DNA of 64,000 bases from the NCBI GenBank assembly GCA_009746045.1, contig RPFO01000065.1, positions 2,410,484-2,474,483 of the forward strand. Reading direction: 5' to 3'. The position numbers and the translations under genes were made by a program. Below, one piece after another: positions 1 to 10,140 of this stretch. The DNA is from Mesostigma viride. Its lineage: Eukaryota > Streptophyta > Mesostigmatophyceae > Mesostigmatales > Mesostigmataceae. The notes beneath the pieces were generated by a model, which saw only the letters and a program-made list of their open reading frames with translations, did no database searches and was not told the DNA's origin. How positions within the stretch are numbered: position 1 is the stretch's first letter; the number at the start of each line of letters is the position of its first letter.

Positions 1-55
1 GGCACTGAACGCAAAGGTTTTCACCTTTGCGGAGTGTCTGATCAGAATATTCTAG
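1..55 (+). repeat. 3' end of a SINE-like dispersed repeat (copy 1)
   Basis: The first 55 bases match 10,083-10,140 almost base for base. The shared unit contains a strong stem-loop (stem CGCAAAGG / CCTTTGCG, extended by GGCAC / GTGCC in the second copy), followed by TGATCAGAATATTC and a CTAG-AC end. The window edge cuts off the 5' part, so only the terminal hairpin is visible here. The second copy is preceded by a tRNA-like region, hence the SINE reading. Confidence 0.55.
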
Positions 56-274
56 ACGGTGATAAACACAGGCCGAGGAGAAGAAGGGGTCAAACACTGT
101 GAAAGTGCTGCATGGCCGCCCCATGCATGCATGCGTGGTGGATGAAGAGGTTGCACAAGCAGGGGCAGGTAAGCACAAGAACAAGCCATCATGCATGCGC
201 AGCGGACCTGCTGCATGGCCAATTCATAGGCATGGCACACAGGTTGGCTACAGGATGGCAAGTTGTGCTGGCTT

Positions 275-1446
275 GGTGTGTGTGTGTGTGTGCGCGCGCA
301 CGTGCGTGTGTGTGTGTGTGTGTGTGTCAGTCAGTCAGTCAGTCAGTCAGTCAGTCAGTCAGTCAGTCAGTCAGTCAGTCAGTCAGTCAGTCAGTCAGTC
401 AGTCAGTCAGTCAGTCAGTCAGTCAGTCAGTCAGTCAGTCAGTCAGTCAGTCAGTCAGTCAGTCAGTCAGTCAGTCAGTCAGTCAGTCAGTCAGTCAGTC
501 AGTCAGTCAGTCAGTCAGTCAGTCAGTCAGTCAGTCAGTCAGTCAGTCAGTCAGTCAGTCAGTCAGTCAGTCAGTCAGTCAGTCAGTCAGTCAGTCAGTC
601 AGTCAGTCAGTCAGTCAGTCAGTCAGTCAGTCAGTCAGTCAGTCAGTCAGTCAGTCAGTCAGTCAGTCAGTCAGTCAGTCAGTCAGTCAGTCAGTCAGTC
701 AGTCAGTCAGTCAGTCAGTCAGTCAGTCAGTCAGTCAGTCAGTCAGTCAGTCAGTCAGTCAGTCAGTCAGTCAGTCAGTCAGTCAGTCAGTCAGTCAGTC
801 AGTCAGTCAGTCAGTCAGTCAGTCAGTCAGTCAGTCAGTCAGTCAGTCAGTCAGTCAGTCAGTCAGTCAGTCAGTCAGTCAGTCAGTCAGTCAGTCAGTC
901 AGTCAGTCAGTCAGTCAGTCAGTCAGTCAGTCAGTCAGTCAGTCAGTCAGTCAGTCAGTCAGTCAGTCAGTCAGTCAGTCAGTCAGTCAGTCAGTCAGTC
1001 AGTCAGTCAGTCAGTCAGTCAGTCAGTCAGTCAGTCAGTCAGTCAGTCAGTCAGTCAGTCAGTCAGTCAGTCAGTCAGTCAGTCAGTCAGTCAGTCAGTC
1101 AGTCAGTCAGTCAGTCAGTCAGTCAGTCAGTCAGTCAGTCAGTCAGTCAGTCAGTCAGTCAGTCAGTCAGTCAGTCAGTCAGTCAGTCAGTCAGTCAGTC
1201 AGTCAGTCAGTCAGTCAGTCAGTCAGTCAGTCAGTCAGTCAGTCAGTCAGTCAGTCAGTCAGTCAGTCAGTCAGTCAGTCAGTCAGTCAGTCAGTCAGTC
1301 AGTCAGTCAGTCAGTCAGTCAGTCAGTCAGTCAGTCAGTCAGTCAGTCAGTCAGTCAGTCAGTCAGTCAGTCAGTCAGTCAGTCAGTCAGTCAGTCAGTC
1401 AGTCAGTCAGTCAGTCAGTCAGTCAGTCAGTCTGTCTGTCTGTCTG
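275..1446 (+). repeat. (TG)n then giant (TCAG)n tetranucleotide array
   Basis: A TG/CG dinucleotide tract (about 275-327) passes into an uninterrupted TCAG array from 327 to 1,430 (about 276 units, 1.1 kb), ending in four TCTG units. All three forward frames are open because the unit encodes only S, V and Q. These long open frames are a consequence of the repeat, not a protein. The same unit recurs at 43,832-43,997. Confidence 0.97.
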
Positions 1447-1811
1447 TATGTGCATGCGTATGCATGCATGCCAATTGTATGCGTGTGTGCGTCCTCTAAC
1501 ACACAGCAAGAAAAGTCCTGAGAAGCAAGCATGGAAATAAAAAAAAGTCCTGAGAAGCAATTGGAAATAAGCGGTTACTTATTGTTAGATAAGCAGCTAC
1601 CCAAGAACCATGACATGCAGGAACTCTGATGTGTGTGACCAGATTGCACTTGCCCACCGGGTGAGGTGTGTTGCTGCTGTTAGCTGCATGCTCTCAGACG
1701 CAACCAAGGCATGCTGGCAGTCGTAGCATAGCCGGGAGGTCGAGAAAGAGATCAGGATTGAGAACTTTAGGGCGAGAAGAGATCAGGTTGACAAGATTTC
1801 GGTGTCCAGAC
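1447..1811. other. Gene-free spacer with a small tandem duplication
   Basis: No coding exon is recognisable between the two large microsatellites. A short direct duplication around an AAGTCCTGAGAAGCAA core lies at about 1,513-1,562, separated by an A-rich stretch. Nothing else is supported. Confidence 0.5.
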
Positions 1812-3149
1812 CCCCCTTCCCCCCCCCTTCTCTACCCCTCTCGCCCGCCCCCCCCCCCCCCTCCCTCTCCCCTCCCTCTCCCCCTCCCTCCCCCCTCCCT
1901 CCCCCCTCCCCCCCTCCCCCTCCCCCCTCCCCCCCTCCCTCCCTCCTCCCTCCCTCCTCCCCTCTCCCCCCCTCCCTCCCCCTCCCTCCCCCCTCCCTCC
2001 CCCCTCCCTCCCCCTCCCTCCCCCCCTCCCTCCCCCCTCCCTCCCTCCCTCCCTCCCTCCCTCCCTCCTCCCTCCCTCCCTCCCTCCCTCCCTCCCTCCC
2101 TCCCTCCCTCCCTCCCTCCCTCCCTCCCTCCCTCCCTCCTCCCTCCCTCCCTCCCTCCCTCCCCCCCCCCTCCCTCCCCCCCCCTCCTCCCTCCCTCCCT
2201 CCCTCCCTCCCTCCCTCCCTCCTCCCTCCCTCCCTCCCTCCCTCCCTCCCTCCTCCCTCCCTCCCTCCCTCCCTCCCTCCCTCCCTCCCTCCCTCCCTCC
2301 CTCCCTCCTCCCTCCCTCCCTCCCTCCCTCCCTCCCTCCCTCCCTCTCGATCCCTCCCTCCCTCGATCCCTCCCTCCCTCGATCCCTCCCTCCCTCGATC
2401 CCTCCCTCCCTCGATCCCTCCCTCCCTCGATCCCTCCCTCCCTCGATCCCTCCCTCCCTCCCTCCCTCCCTCCCTCCCTCCCTCCCTCCCTCCCTCCCTC
2501 CCTCCCTCCCTCCCTCCCTCCCTCCCTCCCTCCCTCCCTCCCTCCCTCCCTCCTCCCTCCCTCCCTCCCTCCCTCCCTCCCTCCCTCCTCCCTCCCTCCC
2601 TCCCTCCTCCCTCCCTCCGTCCCTCCCTCCCTCCCTCCGTCCCTCCCTCCCTCCCTCCCTCCTCCCTCCCGTCCCTCTCCTCCCTCCCTCCCTCCTCCCT
2701 CCCTCCCTCCCTCCCTCCCTCCTCCCTCCCTCCCTCCCTCCCTCCCTCCCTCCCTCCCTCCCTCCCTCCCTCCCTCCCTCCCTCCCTCCCTCCCTCCCTC
2801 CCTCCCTCCCTCCCTCCCTCCCTCCCTCCCTCCCTCCCTCCCTCCCTCGATCCCTCCCTCCCCTCCCTCCTCCCTCCCTCCCTCCCTCCCTCCCTCCCTC
2901 CCTCCCTCCCTCCCTCCCTCCTCCCTCCCTCCCTCCCTCCCTCCCTCCCTCCCTCCCTCCCTCCCTCCTCCCTCCCTCCTCCCTCCCTCCCTCCCTCCCT
3001 CCCTCCCTCCCTCCCTCCTCCCTCCCTCCCTCCCTCCCTCCCTCCCTCCCTCCTCCCTCCCTCCCTCCCTCCCTCCCTCCCTCCCTCCCTCCCTCCCTCC
3101 CTCCCTCCTCCCTCCCTCCTCCCTCCCTCCCTCCCTCCCTCCCTCCCTC
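1812..3149 (+). repeat. 1.3-kb (CCCT)n pyrimidine tract with higher-order 16-bp block
   Basis: A strand-asymmetric C/T tract with unit CCCT, interrupted by CCT and poly-C variants. At about 2,347-2,458 the array is reorganised into a 16-bp unit, CGATCCCTCCCTCCCT, present about seven times in tandem, with a single further CGATCCC at about 2,848. All six frames are open over much of the tract (S-L-P-P-like or G-R-E-like), which is an artefact of composition. Similar tracts lie at 29,721-30,336 (opposite strand) and 57,597-57,806. Confidence 0.95.
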
Positions 3150-4100
3150 TTTCTTCGCATGGCCAGCAGGTTTCCAGGAAACACACTTACCTCCAGACAT
3201 GCTTGAGAATATATATTATTAGCGATGCGTATCAATACGGACGTGCTGAGCATTCGTGTTCATAAGAATAAAAAAGGGAAACCCCGCACCACTGGATGCA
3301 GGTCCAAGACAGCTTTTCCTGATCAGCAAACGTCCGTGCTCGCGACTCATCAGTATCGGCATGAAATTAGCTACTCGCTTCACAGCCTTCAGGGCTATGC
3401 TGAAGGGATCCCCAAAAGTCTCCATCACAAGAGGCCTCACCAGGCAGTTGTTGCCTGTTGGCCATTCCATGTAGTTTTGTCCCTTCTTCTCCTGTCTCCC
3501 TCGCTGCATTCCAATCAGACAATAAACCCGCGCCTCATCTCCTATGCACGGCCCATCGTATCGGCAGCTGGGCGTGCCCTGTCGTCAGCGATACATATCT
3601 ACATAGTGGGTGAAGCTGCACGCATTGTAGGACACATGCCCACAGTTGCCAGCAGACGACGCAAACCGACATGGGTGGTACCTGCTGGGATTTGCGAGTG
3701 GCAGATGCAAACAGACACAGACGAGCGTGCATACGAACGGCAGATATGAGCTAGTCTATCGTGCTGCTGAAGGTTGACTATGGACGCCACTTTGGGTCCA
3801 ACTACCGTGTACTCACCAAAGATGGTGGATGGCCCAACTCCATCCCTCGTTGTAGAGGGCTTAGAAGCAGCATTCCTGAAAATACCCCGTGATCTACCAA
3901 AGGAGGCAAGCATTTTGATTTGATGTGACTTGATCACGCTGTATCGATCCCGTCACCGTAAGGGGAATGGCATTTGTTGCTTACCCTATTTCCATTTGTC
4001 TTTACTTCATCGCTTGGTTTGCGAGGCTGCGCGGTCGTCCACCAGGGATTGATGTATGACTCCTGCGCACACCATCATCGCGCTGGCTACCCCGGGCTCT
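3150..4100. other. Gene-free stretch
   Basis: Low-repeat sequence between the CCCT tract and the minus-strand reading frame at 4.1-4.8 kb. Short open frames exist on both strands, but none shows a recognisable domain, splice-consistent exon chain or repeat relationship within the window. Confidence 0.4.
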
Positions 4101-4104
4101 CCGC

Positions 4105-4773
4105 TCACCACGATACTGTCTTTATTGACTCTTTCAACAGCCTAGTCATCTCGTCGCACGGCTGGACATGCAGCCGAAGCTCTTTTTTCATCAATTCATG
4201 GTTGGAAAGGGTGGTGCGACCCAGATCGACCTCGACAACTTGCTTGACGGATGGGAGCAGATCACTTTTGATGAATGTAAAGATTTTCTCGAAATTCATC
4301 CACTCGCCGGTGCATAAACCATGGGGAATGGCAAACTCGAGGCCCTCGGCGTCGGGAACGACCAATCCCAACTGGAGGGCTTCCATAGCCTGCATCAAAC
4401 TCTTTCCAGGGTCTAGCACCTTCCGGTTCTGTGCCGTTAGGAACTCATTGATGCGGGTCCTTGCATGATCCGCCTTTACGGATGAGTCCGTCTGTCCATC
4501 AAGGAAGATCTCGTCGGCCAGGACGATGACTTCGATGTCCCTATTTGCAACCAGTTTAACGATGTGTGCCTGTGTATATCCGCGGTCCCATTGATTGGGC
4601 AGATAGTCGAGGGCTGATTCAAATGTGAGCTGTGGGTAGAACGCCTTCCAATCTGGCGATGGGTCCATGCCGTAACCTGGAAGCTCGAACGCAAGGCTTG
4701 GAACTGCTTTGAATCCGAAATGCAAGCCTTTGGGAATGAGAACAAGGCCGGTGAACGGTGCATAAATTTTCAT
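4105..4773 (-). CDS. Orphan minus-strand reading frame, unknown function
   Basis: An open frame of about 220 residues starts at Met (MKIYAPFTG) at 4,773 and ends at a stop near 4,105. Composition is that of an ordinary globular protein, with no low complexity: it has segments such as LPNQWDRGYTQAHIVKLV and IEVIVLADEIFLDG, and a Lys/Glu-rich C-terminus. The frame stays open a further 51 nt upstream to a possible 3' splice site (TTTGTGTTCAG at about 4,808), so an upstream exon is possible. I recognise no family. It lies just upstream of a piggyBac-like element and could belong to a mobile element or virus-like insertion, but nothing proves that. Confidence 0.4.
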   Translation of the reverse strand: MKIYAPFTGLVLIPKGLHFGFKAVPSLAFELPGYGMDPSPDWKAFYPQLTFESALDYLPNQWDRGYTQAHIVKLVANRDIEVIVLADEIFLDGQTDSSVKADHARTRINEFLTAQNRKVLDPGKSLMQAMEALQLGLVVPDAEGLEFAIPHGLCTGEWMNFEKIFTFIKSDLLPSVKQVVEVDLGRTTLSNHELMKKELRLHVQPCDEMTRLLKESIKTVSW

Positions 4774-5050
4774 CTGGGCGCAGTCAGCCCCTGTGATCTT
4801 CGATCCTGAACACAAACTGCCCACGTACGTAATCCACAGCTGTTCTATGCTGAAAAGGAAGCTTACAATTTACGCGTTCCTGAAGTCCTGCCCGAGCTTA
4901 ATTGCAGTGAAATAGGCGCTTTGCAGTGATAAAGAATAAAATCAAAATCAATAAACAAGTTTGGCGGGCTTCGAAATCTGCTGAATTAATCGTGAATTTG
5001 TGACCTGTGGATGTTGACTTGTTGTGGTGGATGATTCCCACGCCGGGCAT

Positions 5051-6809
5051 TTAACCCGTGTTTTGTTACAACGCGATACATCGCGTTGTAGGGTTAGAAC
5101 GCGATGTATCGCGTTGTAATCTGACACGTGGCAAACCTATTAAACATGCGATTTTTGGTCTGAAACTTTCAACATAGGTCAGAAACATCTCATAGAATTC
5201 AAGAAAGAAATCCCATGAAAAATCCTGGTATTTTTGGTATTTTTTTTTGTGACAGCTGCAAACAAATATGTACCACTGAAATCTGGCATTTTCGCGGGAC
5301 GAAGGTGAAGACGACGGCGATGGCGGCAGGTAGATCGCGCCAGTTTTCGCGCGAATTTCAGTGGCTGTTGGGTGGCACGACCATGATGATGCGTTCAAAG
5401 GTTGATAACTAGGTTTCTACGAGTTTGTTGAGGTACTGGGGCAAAGGAAACGTAGTTTTTTCCAGTTTCTCACCCAACTTTCATGCGGAAACCCTGGAAA
5501 CCGGCATAGATATTATTACGTCAAGACTCGGGTCTGCTGCGGCACCATGCTTGGTATTTCCATGGTGTTTCGACTTCTCAACACATGTTTATTCATTCCG
5601 AACGCCCGGACTCTCGGCTAAACCGAGATTTGTGCAGAATTTTATTGGGTAGCTCCGGGCATGATGGTGCCTGCAAATAGCGTAAGGCGTGACCGTGGCT
5701 ATTGCTACGGTATGCTGTATTTTCCTGGAAATGGCCTCTGCCACCGGCTCAATAGTGCTTGCAGGCGTAAGTATATCGTGTTTCTACCAAGTTTCTGCCA
5801 GTTTTCCACTTATTTCTACCGACCTCTGCCCAGCCTCTCTAAGACCGCCATCCTACTCGACGTTGCTTGCATGTCAGCCATAGCAGGTTGCAGTTGTGCA
5901 GTATTTAGGTGCTGTATACGTCGTCAAGCCGTGCATATATCGTGAGGATTGGATGTTGATGGTTTATACTGCGTTGATTGTGCAAGAAGATCAGCTAGGT
6001 GCCCATAATCATGGTGTATAATCATGTGTTGTTAGCATCTTGCCACCATTTGCTAGCATGCATTCCAGCGTCATCTTTGCCTGCATGTAAGCTCATGGAT
6101 CACTCAACCTATCCAAGCCTTGCATTACACGTGCCTCTTTCTTTCAGTATTGCACGCGTTATGGAATGAAAACCCAGCACCTCCGTTCCCACGAGGCATG
6201 TGCTCAACACGTTGTGAGAGTGGATGATGCTTTGGCTATGGCTGCCTGATTCAGTCATATTAGGTCATCCAGTCATGATGTTTGATGCATGTTTGATGCT
6301 GTATAACTTATACAACACCTATTTTCAACGTTTTGACCCTCCAAGCTCACTATGGCCCCGTTTATGGGGCTCGTGTCGTTGCGTCATGATGTGAAGGGCT
6401 CTCATTTTTCCCACTGCGTTGTACTGCGTTGTAATTGTGATGCTAATGAAAAATAGCTCCAGTGGCCCAATGGGCCTGAGTTTTGTTTCACAGAGCCTGC
6501 ATATGTTGCCCATAGCTCGTGCAAGAAGCCAGATTTTTTTCATGAACCATTTGTGAATAAGCACATGACTTGTGACCTAGGGTCAAGAAATCGCGGTCAT
6601 GGTCAGACCCCCCTGTATTCAAACCAGTGCATCTCTCTAATGAATTAGCATTTTGTAGGTCTGAGTAGCTCAAAAAATCCTTTGATTTATGGGCTTTCAG
6701 GAAAGTATATACATGACCATGAAAAAAAAAACTCCTTAGGTGCTATACGCGTTCTAAAAAAAGCTTACAACGCGATATTACGCGTTCTAATTAAAAAAAC
6801 ACGGGTTAA
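5051..6809. mobile_element. Non-autonomous piggyBac-like DNA transposon with TTAA target duplication
   Basis: The element runs from 5,055 to 6,805 (1,751 bp) and is flanked on both sides by TTAA (5,051-5,054 and 6,806-6,809). Its ends are inverted: left CCCGTGTTTTG, right (reverse complement) CCCGTGTTTTT, a perfect 10-bp terminal inverted repeat. TTAA target sites with termini beginning CCC are the known signature of piggyBac-type transposons. Inside both ends lie AACGCGAT/ATCGCGTT subterminal inverted repeats, including perfect palindromic hairpins at 5,068-5,089 and 5,098-5,115. No transposase-like frame is present in the 1.7 kb interior, so this copy would depend on a transposase supplied elsewhere. 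Confidence 0.75.
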
Positions 6810-6949
6810 TTGGGTCCATGCGACCCCGCCCACCTCGGCCGCATGAAGAAACTCGTTTTGTTGTGCCTCTGAGCCCAGAGGCGCGTGCTTGCGACCTTAC
6901 TGTAGCAACTTCAGGTGGCCTCAGAAGTAGGGCACTTTACCTCGGTGTT

Positions 6950-7995
6950 GTCTAAGACTGAGGCGGAGTGGGGGCGGGGGTCCGGCCAGAGCAAGGGCCA
7001 TGGCCTCCGTTTTAAGGCAGATTTCTAGACCAACAGCACGATCCTCGAGTGCCAGGCAGTCCGGCCAAAGTTGCGCTGACTCCGGCTCCTCAATGAGCGT
7101 GATGTTGTCCGGGCATAAATGAGGTCAGCGAGCGAATTCTGCTGCAGGTTGGTCGGCCCCCCTTCCCCAAGCTCGTTCTTGATCACTAGGCCACTCCAGG
7201 TGCGCGGCCAGCCAGCAGAGCAAAGCGGCCGGCACGTGCCTGCAAAACATAATCCACTACAGTAATACGTGAACAGGTACGGTGGCAGGACGCAACCGTG
7301 CCTGACGCCGGTCTGCAGTGGACATGGCGGGGTACATGTAATGCCGTGCATTGCGGTGCGCACCAATCGAGGTGGTCGACCCCTCGTACAGGCTGTATGC
7401 GGATGACAGTAATCAGGGGAGTGCATGGGGACACGGTCTTTAGAATCTTTGTACCAGGGCATGCTGCATGCCTCGCATTTCGGACGAGATTAGACAGCGT
7501 AGGATAGCATTCGTAGGACATCTTGCTCGCACCAGCCAGGTAGACACCGCCCTCGGTCTGGCCGGCCCACAGCGGCTTGGCCAGCCAGGACGGCATATCC
7601 TGACCTGGCCTGGCCCTAAGGACATTCCTAAGAAGGTAGGCAAACATGTCATGACCTACCCACAGCAGTTGATGGCTGACCTAGTGGTCCCAGCGCAGTT
7701 TGAAAATCGCATTCACTCCCTCTCTCTTGCTTGGACTGCTATGCAGGACAAGAGGAGGTGGAAAACCATTGTCCAGGCTCATACGCCCGCCCCTGTGGGC
7801 AAGCCATCCCCCCCCAAGCGGAAGGAGCGCTTTGCTGAGTAGAATAAGTAGGGTTTTCTAGATTAGCTTAGCTTAGAGTTAGATTATAGCTCGGTTTTGC
7901 GGCTTTGCCCCCCCCCCTCCATCCATCCACGGGAATATGTGCTACATGATCTCCTAACGGAGTCATGTTATAATTTAATTTAATTTAATTTAATG
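6950..7995 (+). mobile_element. 5'-inverted (twin-priming-like) copy of an RT-bearing LINE
   Basis: The 3' half is on the plus strand. From 7,468 the frame encodes a LINE C-terminal segment (ISDEIRQRRIAFVGHLAR ... PPKRKERFAE, stop at 7,842), then a short 3' UTR, a stem-loop at 7,944-7,968 and a TTTAA-type tail to about 7,993. It matches the C-terminus of the minus-strand LINE at 59,757-60,825. The 5' half (about 6,950-7,466) is inverted. Read on the minus strand it encodes the RT palm region with frameshifts (GVRHGCVLPPYLF, then LADLIYA, then LIEEPESAQ... LKTEAMALA). The two halves meet near 7,467 with the intervening protein segment deleted. Confidence 0.8.
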
Positions 7996-9439
7996 GGGAC
8001 ACGAGCGTTTCCTGGCCCGCCATGCATGACGAACTTTTTCTGCCTACTCCTGGCGACAAGGTCACCAAGCCCAACTGGCTGGGAATGGCTGCTTCAAGAA
8101 CCGGAGGCGTACTTGAAGGTGCAGTCATCATGTGGGCGTGCAGCTACATGCGCCATGCGACTGACGCCCAGGACTTCATGCACCCATGCAGATTCAGGCT
8201 ACGTACGCTGGCCTCGATCGTCATGAGCCTTCTGCATGAGCGCAGATGGGCAGCCACAGCAGCTGCAGCATCCTCGCAGAGCGGCACCTCCCCCATGCAC
8301 AGCACGGACCACATCCGAGCTGCAGTGGCGGAGCAGCTGGCGCCGATGGCTGAGCAGCTCGATCGCCGCCCTGAACGCGCCTGACGGCCCACTCAACACT
8401 CTCTCGGCCAAGGTCAACAACATTGAAGCCAGAGTCGCACTTAAGCTCCAGCCTCAGTTTACTGCTACATACGCAAGAGCACATTGTCACGAAAGTTTCC
8501 GAGGTCACAGCCACTGTGACCGCCCGCCTTAATCAGGTGGAAGGCCGAGTCGGCCATGCATGAGGCACCGTGAAACTTGAGGCTAGGCCAGTTGCTACCA
8601 AGGTAGACGCCCCGGCCACGCAGGTCCCCGAGATCCCCGAGCGAACGGGCCCCACCATGGCCGCCCAACCTGCTGGTAGGGCTAGCGATGACCCCTCGAC
8701 TCGCGCCTCCTGGGCTGACCTGCTCAAGAGCCAGGCAACCTCCGTACCACCACCGCAATGACCATGCACCAAGCTCCAGGAGCTGGAAGACACGCGCCGC
8801 GTGGCCGTTGACCGCGACCGTCGCCGCTGCCGGGTCATCCTCAGGCGCTTCGACATGCAGCCGGAGGAGACCCCAGACTCTCTTCTCAACGATCGAGCTG
8901 AAGAAACAACTCTTGGCGTGCATGGAGCTGCCAGGTGCGACACTGCAGGGCGCCTAACGCCTGCCCCATCCACGGGACAAGGCTGGGCCCCCTCAGGACC
9001 GAGTGGTCCTCACCTTCAGCGACATCACAGCCCGAGTTCAGTTCCTCTCTCGCCGCAAGAAGCTGGTGAACACCTCCTGGTCGCTTGACGACGACTTGAC
9101 GCCAGCCCAGCAGCAGCAACGCTGTGATCAGTGGCCCGACTTCATCCGCCACAAGACCAACCCCGAGAAGCCCCAAGTGTACTGGCGGGGCGGGGACCTT
9201 GATGTCAACAAGAAACTGTGGAAGCCCCCCCGGGCTTCCTCGGGATAGAGCACTCAAGCTAGTTGTCTAGATGGGGGCAATCGATTATGGGATAGCTTAG
9301 GCATTACAGCACTTGAAATGATATTAGCGCCCAGCGTTACAGAACCTTCTTTTTAATAGCTTCCAGATGCCACCTTGTGGCCATCAGCTTGCGCCTTAGC
9401 CGACGTCTTGAGCCCACCTCACCTTTGTAGCATAAGCTA
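7994..9439 (+). mobile_element. ORF1-only LINE-like element, decayed, plus strand
   Basis: A degenerate ORF1-like protein runs from about 8,022 to the TAG at 9,246-9,248, broken into several frames. Recognisable parts in order are: an N-terminal region with an ATG at 8,022; heptad-like coiled-coil segments (SAKVNNIEARV, VTARLNQVEGRVG); a Thr/Pro/Ala linker; an RRM-like stretch (DRRRCRVILRRFD ... RVVLTFSDITARVQFL); and the C-terminal signature LDDDLTPAQQQQR ... PQVYWRGGDL. The stop is followed by about 190 nt of 3' UTR and then the (TTAA)n tract. No reverse transcriptase follows, so the copy looks non-autonomous. It starts directly after the tail of the LINE at 7,994. Confidence 0.65.
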
Positions 9440-9494
9440 TTAATTAATTAATTAATTAATTAATTAATTAATTAATTAATTAATTAATTAATTA
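9440..9494. repeat. (TTAA)n tract shared by two convergent elements
   Basis: A palindromic TTAA array. It is the 3' tail position of the plus-strand ORF1-only element to its left. It is also the tail of the minus-strand element to its right, whose stem-loop (ACTCC gttg GGAGT) abuts it at about 9,496-9,525. Because the tail is its own reverse complement, it can serve both strands. Confidence 0.8.
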
Positions 9495-9959
9495 GGAACA
9501 TAACTCCGTTGGGAGTAAATGTAGTGCTCACATATCCCAGAGAGGGGGCATATGGAGTTAATGCATTCTAAGCTACTTCCTGCAAGGGTGGGAATGTAAA
9601 CGACACTTGCTCTAGGTGCACCAAGGGCACCTGCACCCCCATGATCTATCAAGCTATGCCCCGCTAAGGGGGAGCCTGTCATGTGGGGGAAGATCAACAT
9701 GGCTATACGAGAGCTAGGGCATGGCCTCTCATCAGAGAGTGACTCTCTGTATAGGCAGGGCTGAGCTAATTCTTAATGCACAACATCCATGGGGGTCCCA
9801 TTATAGGTACCTAGGGCGTGGCTAATTTCTTAAATGCATCATCCATGGCCATTATGGGCGCACATGCGCTGGGGCCGCGTGGTAGGCTAAGCCTTACTTA
9901 CTAATCTACACTACTGCTATATTCCCTTATTAAAAGAGAACTGACTGTAGGTGTTGGCG

Positions 9960-10140
9960 ATGCCCTAGGATCCGGAGACGTCCGTCGTATAGTCAGCGAA
10001 AGTTGGTGCGATCGAGAGGTCCCCAGTTCGATTCCGGTCGGATTCATTTGCAGATCGCGTTTTTCCGCGTTTTCCGCGGACCGGCACTGAACGCAAATGG
10101 TTTTCACCTTTGCGGCGTGCCTGATCAGAATATTCCCTAG
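9960..10140 (+). mobile_element. tRNA-derived SINE-like unit
   Basis: The segment from about 9,984 to 10,050 resembles a degenerate tRNA: TCCG near the 5' side pairs with CGGA at the 3' side, a TAGTCAGCG box-A-like block is present, and a box B, AGTTCGATTCC, is clear. The T stem has mismatches, so this is not a working tRNA gene. The body continues to the hairpin unit at 10,083-10,140 that is duplicated at the window start. Known tRNA-derived SINEs have this head-plus-body arrangement; assignment here is inference from two copies. Confidence 0.45.

Noticed and set aside
99-1540. Long open frames made of S-V-S-Q repeats
   Set aside because: They are the translation of a perfect TCAG microsatellite, open in all three forward frames; there is no coding evidence.
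1812-3149. Telomeric or subtelomeric repeat
   Set aside because: The CCCT unit is not a known telomere repeat such as TTTAGGG, and gene or element sequence lies on both sides.
1668-3265. Long S-L-P-P-like and G-G-R-E-like frames on both strands
   Set aside because: Products of the CCCT pyrimidine tract; mirrored on both strands with no unique sequence.
9984-10050. Functional tRNA gene
   Set aside because: Acceptor and T stems have mismatches and no good anticodon arm forms; better read as a SINE head.
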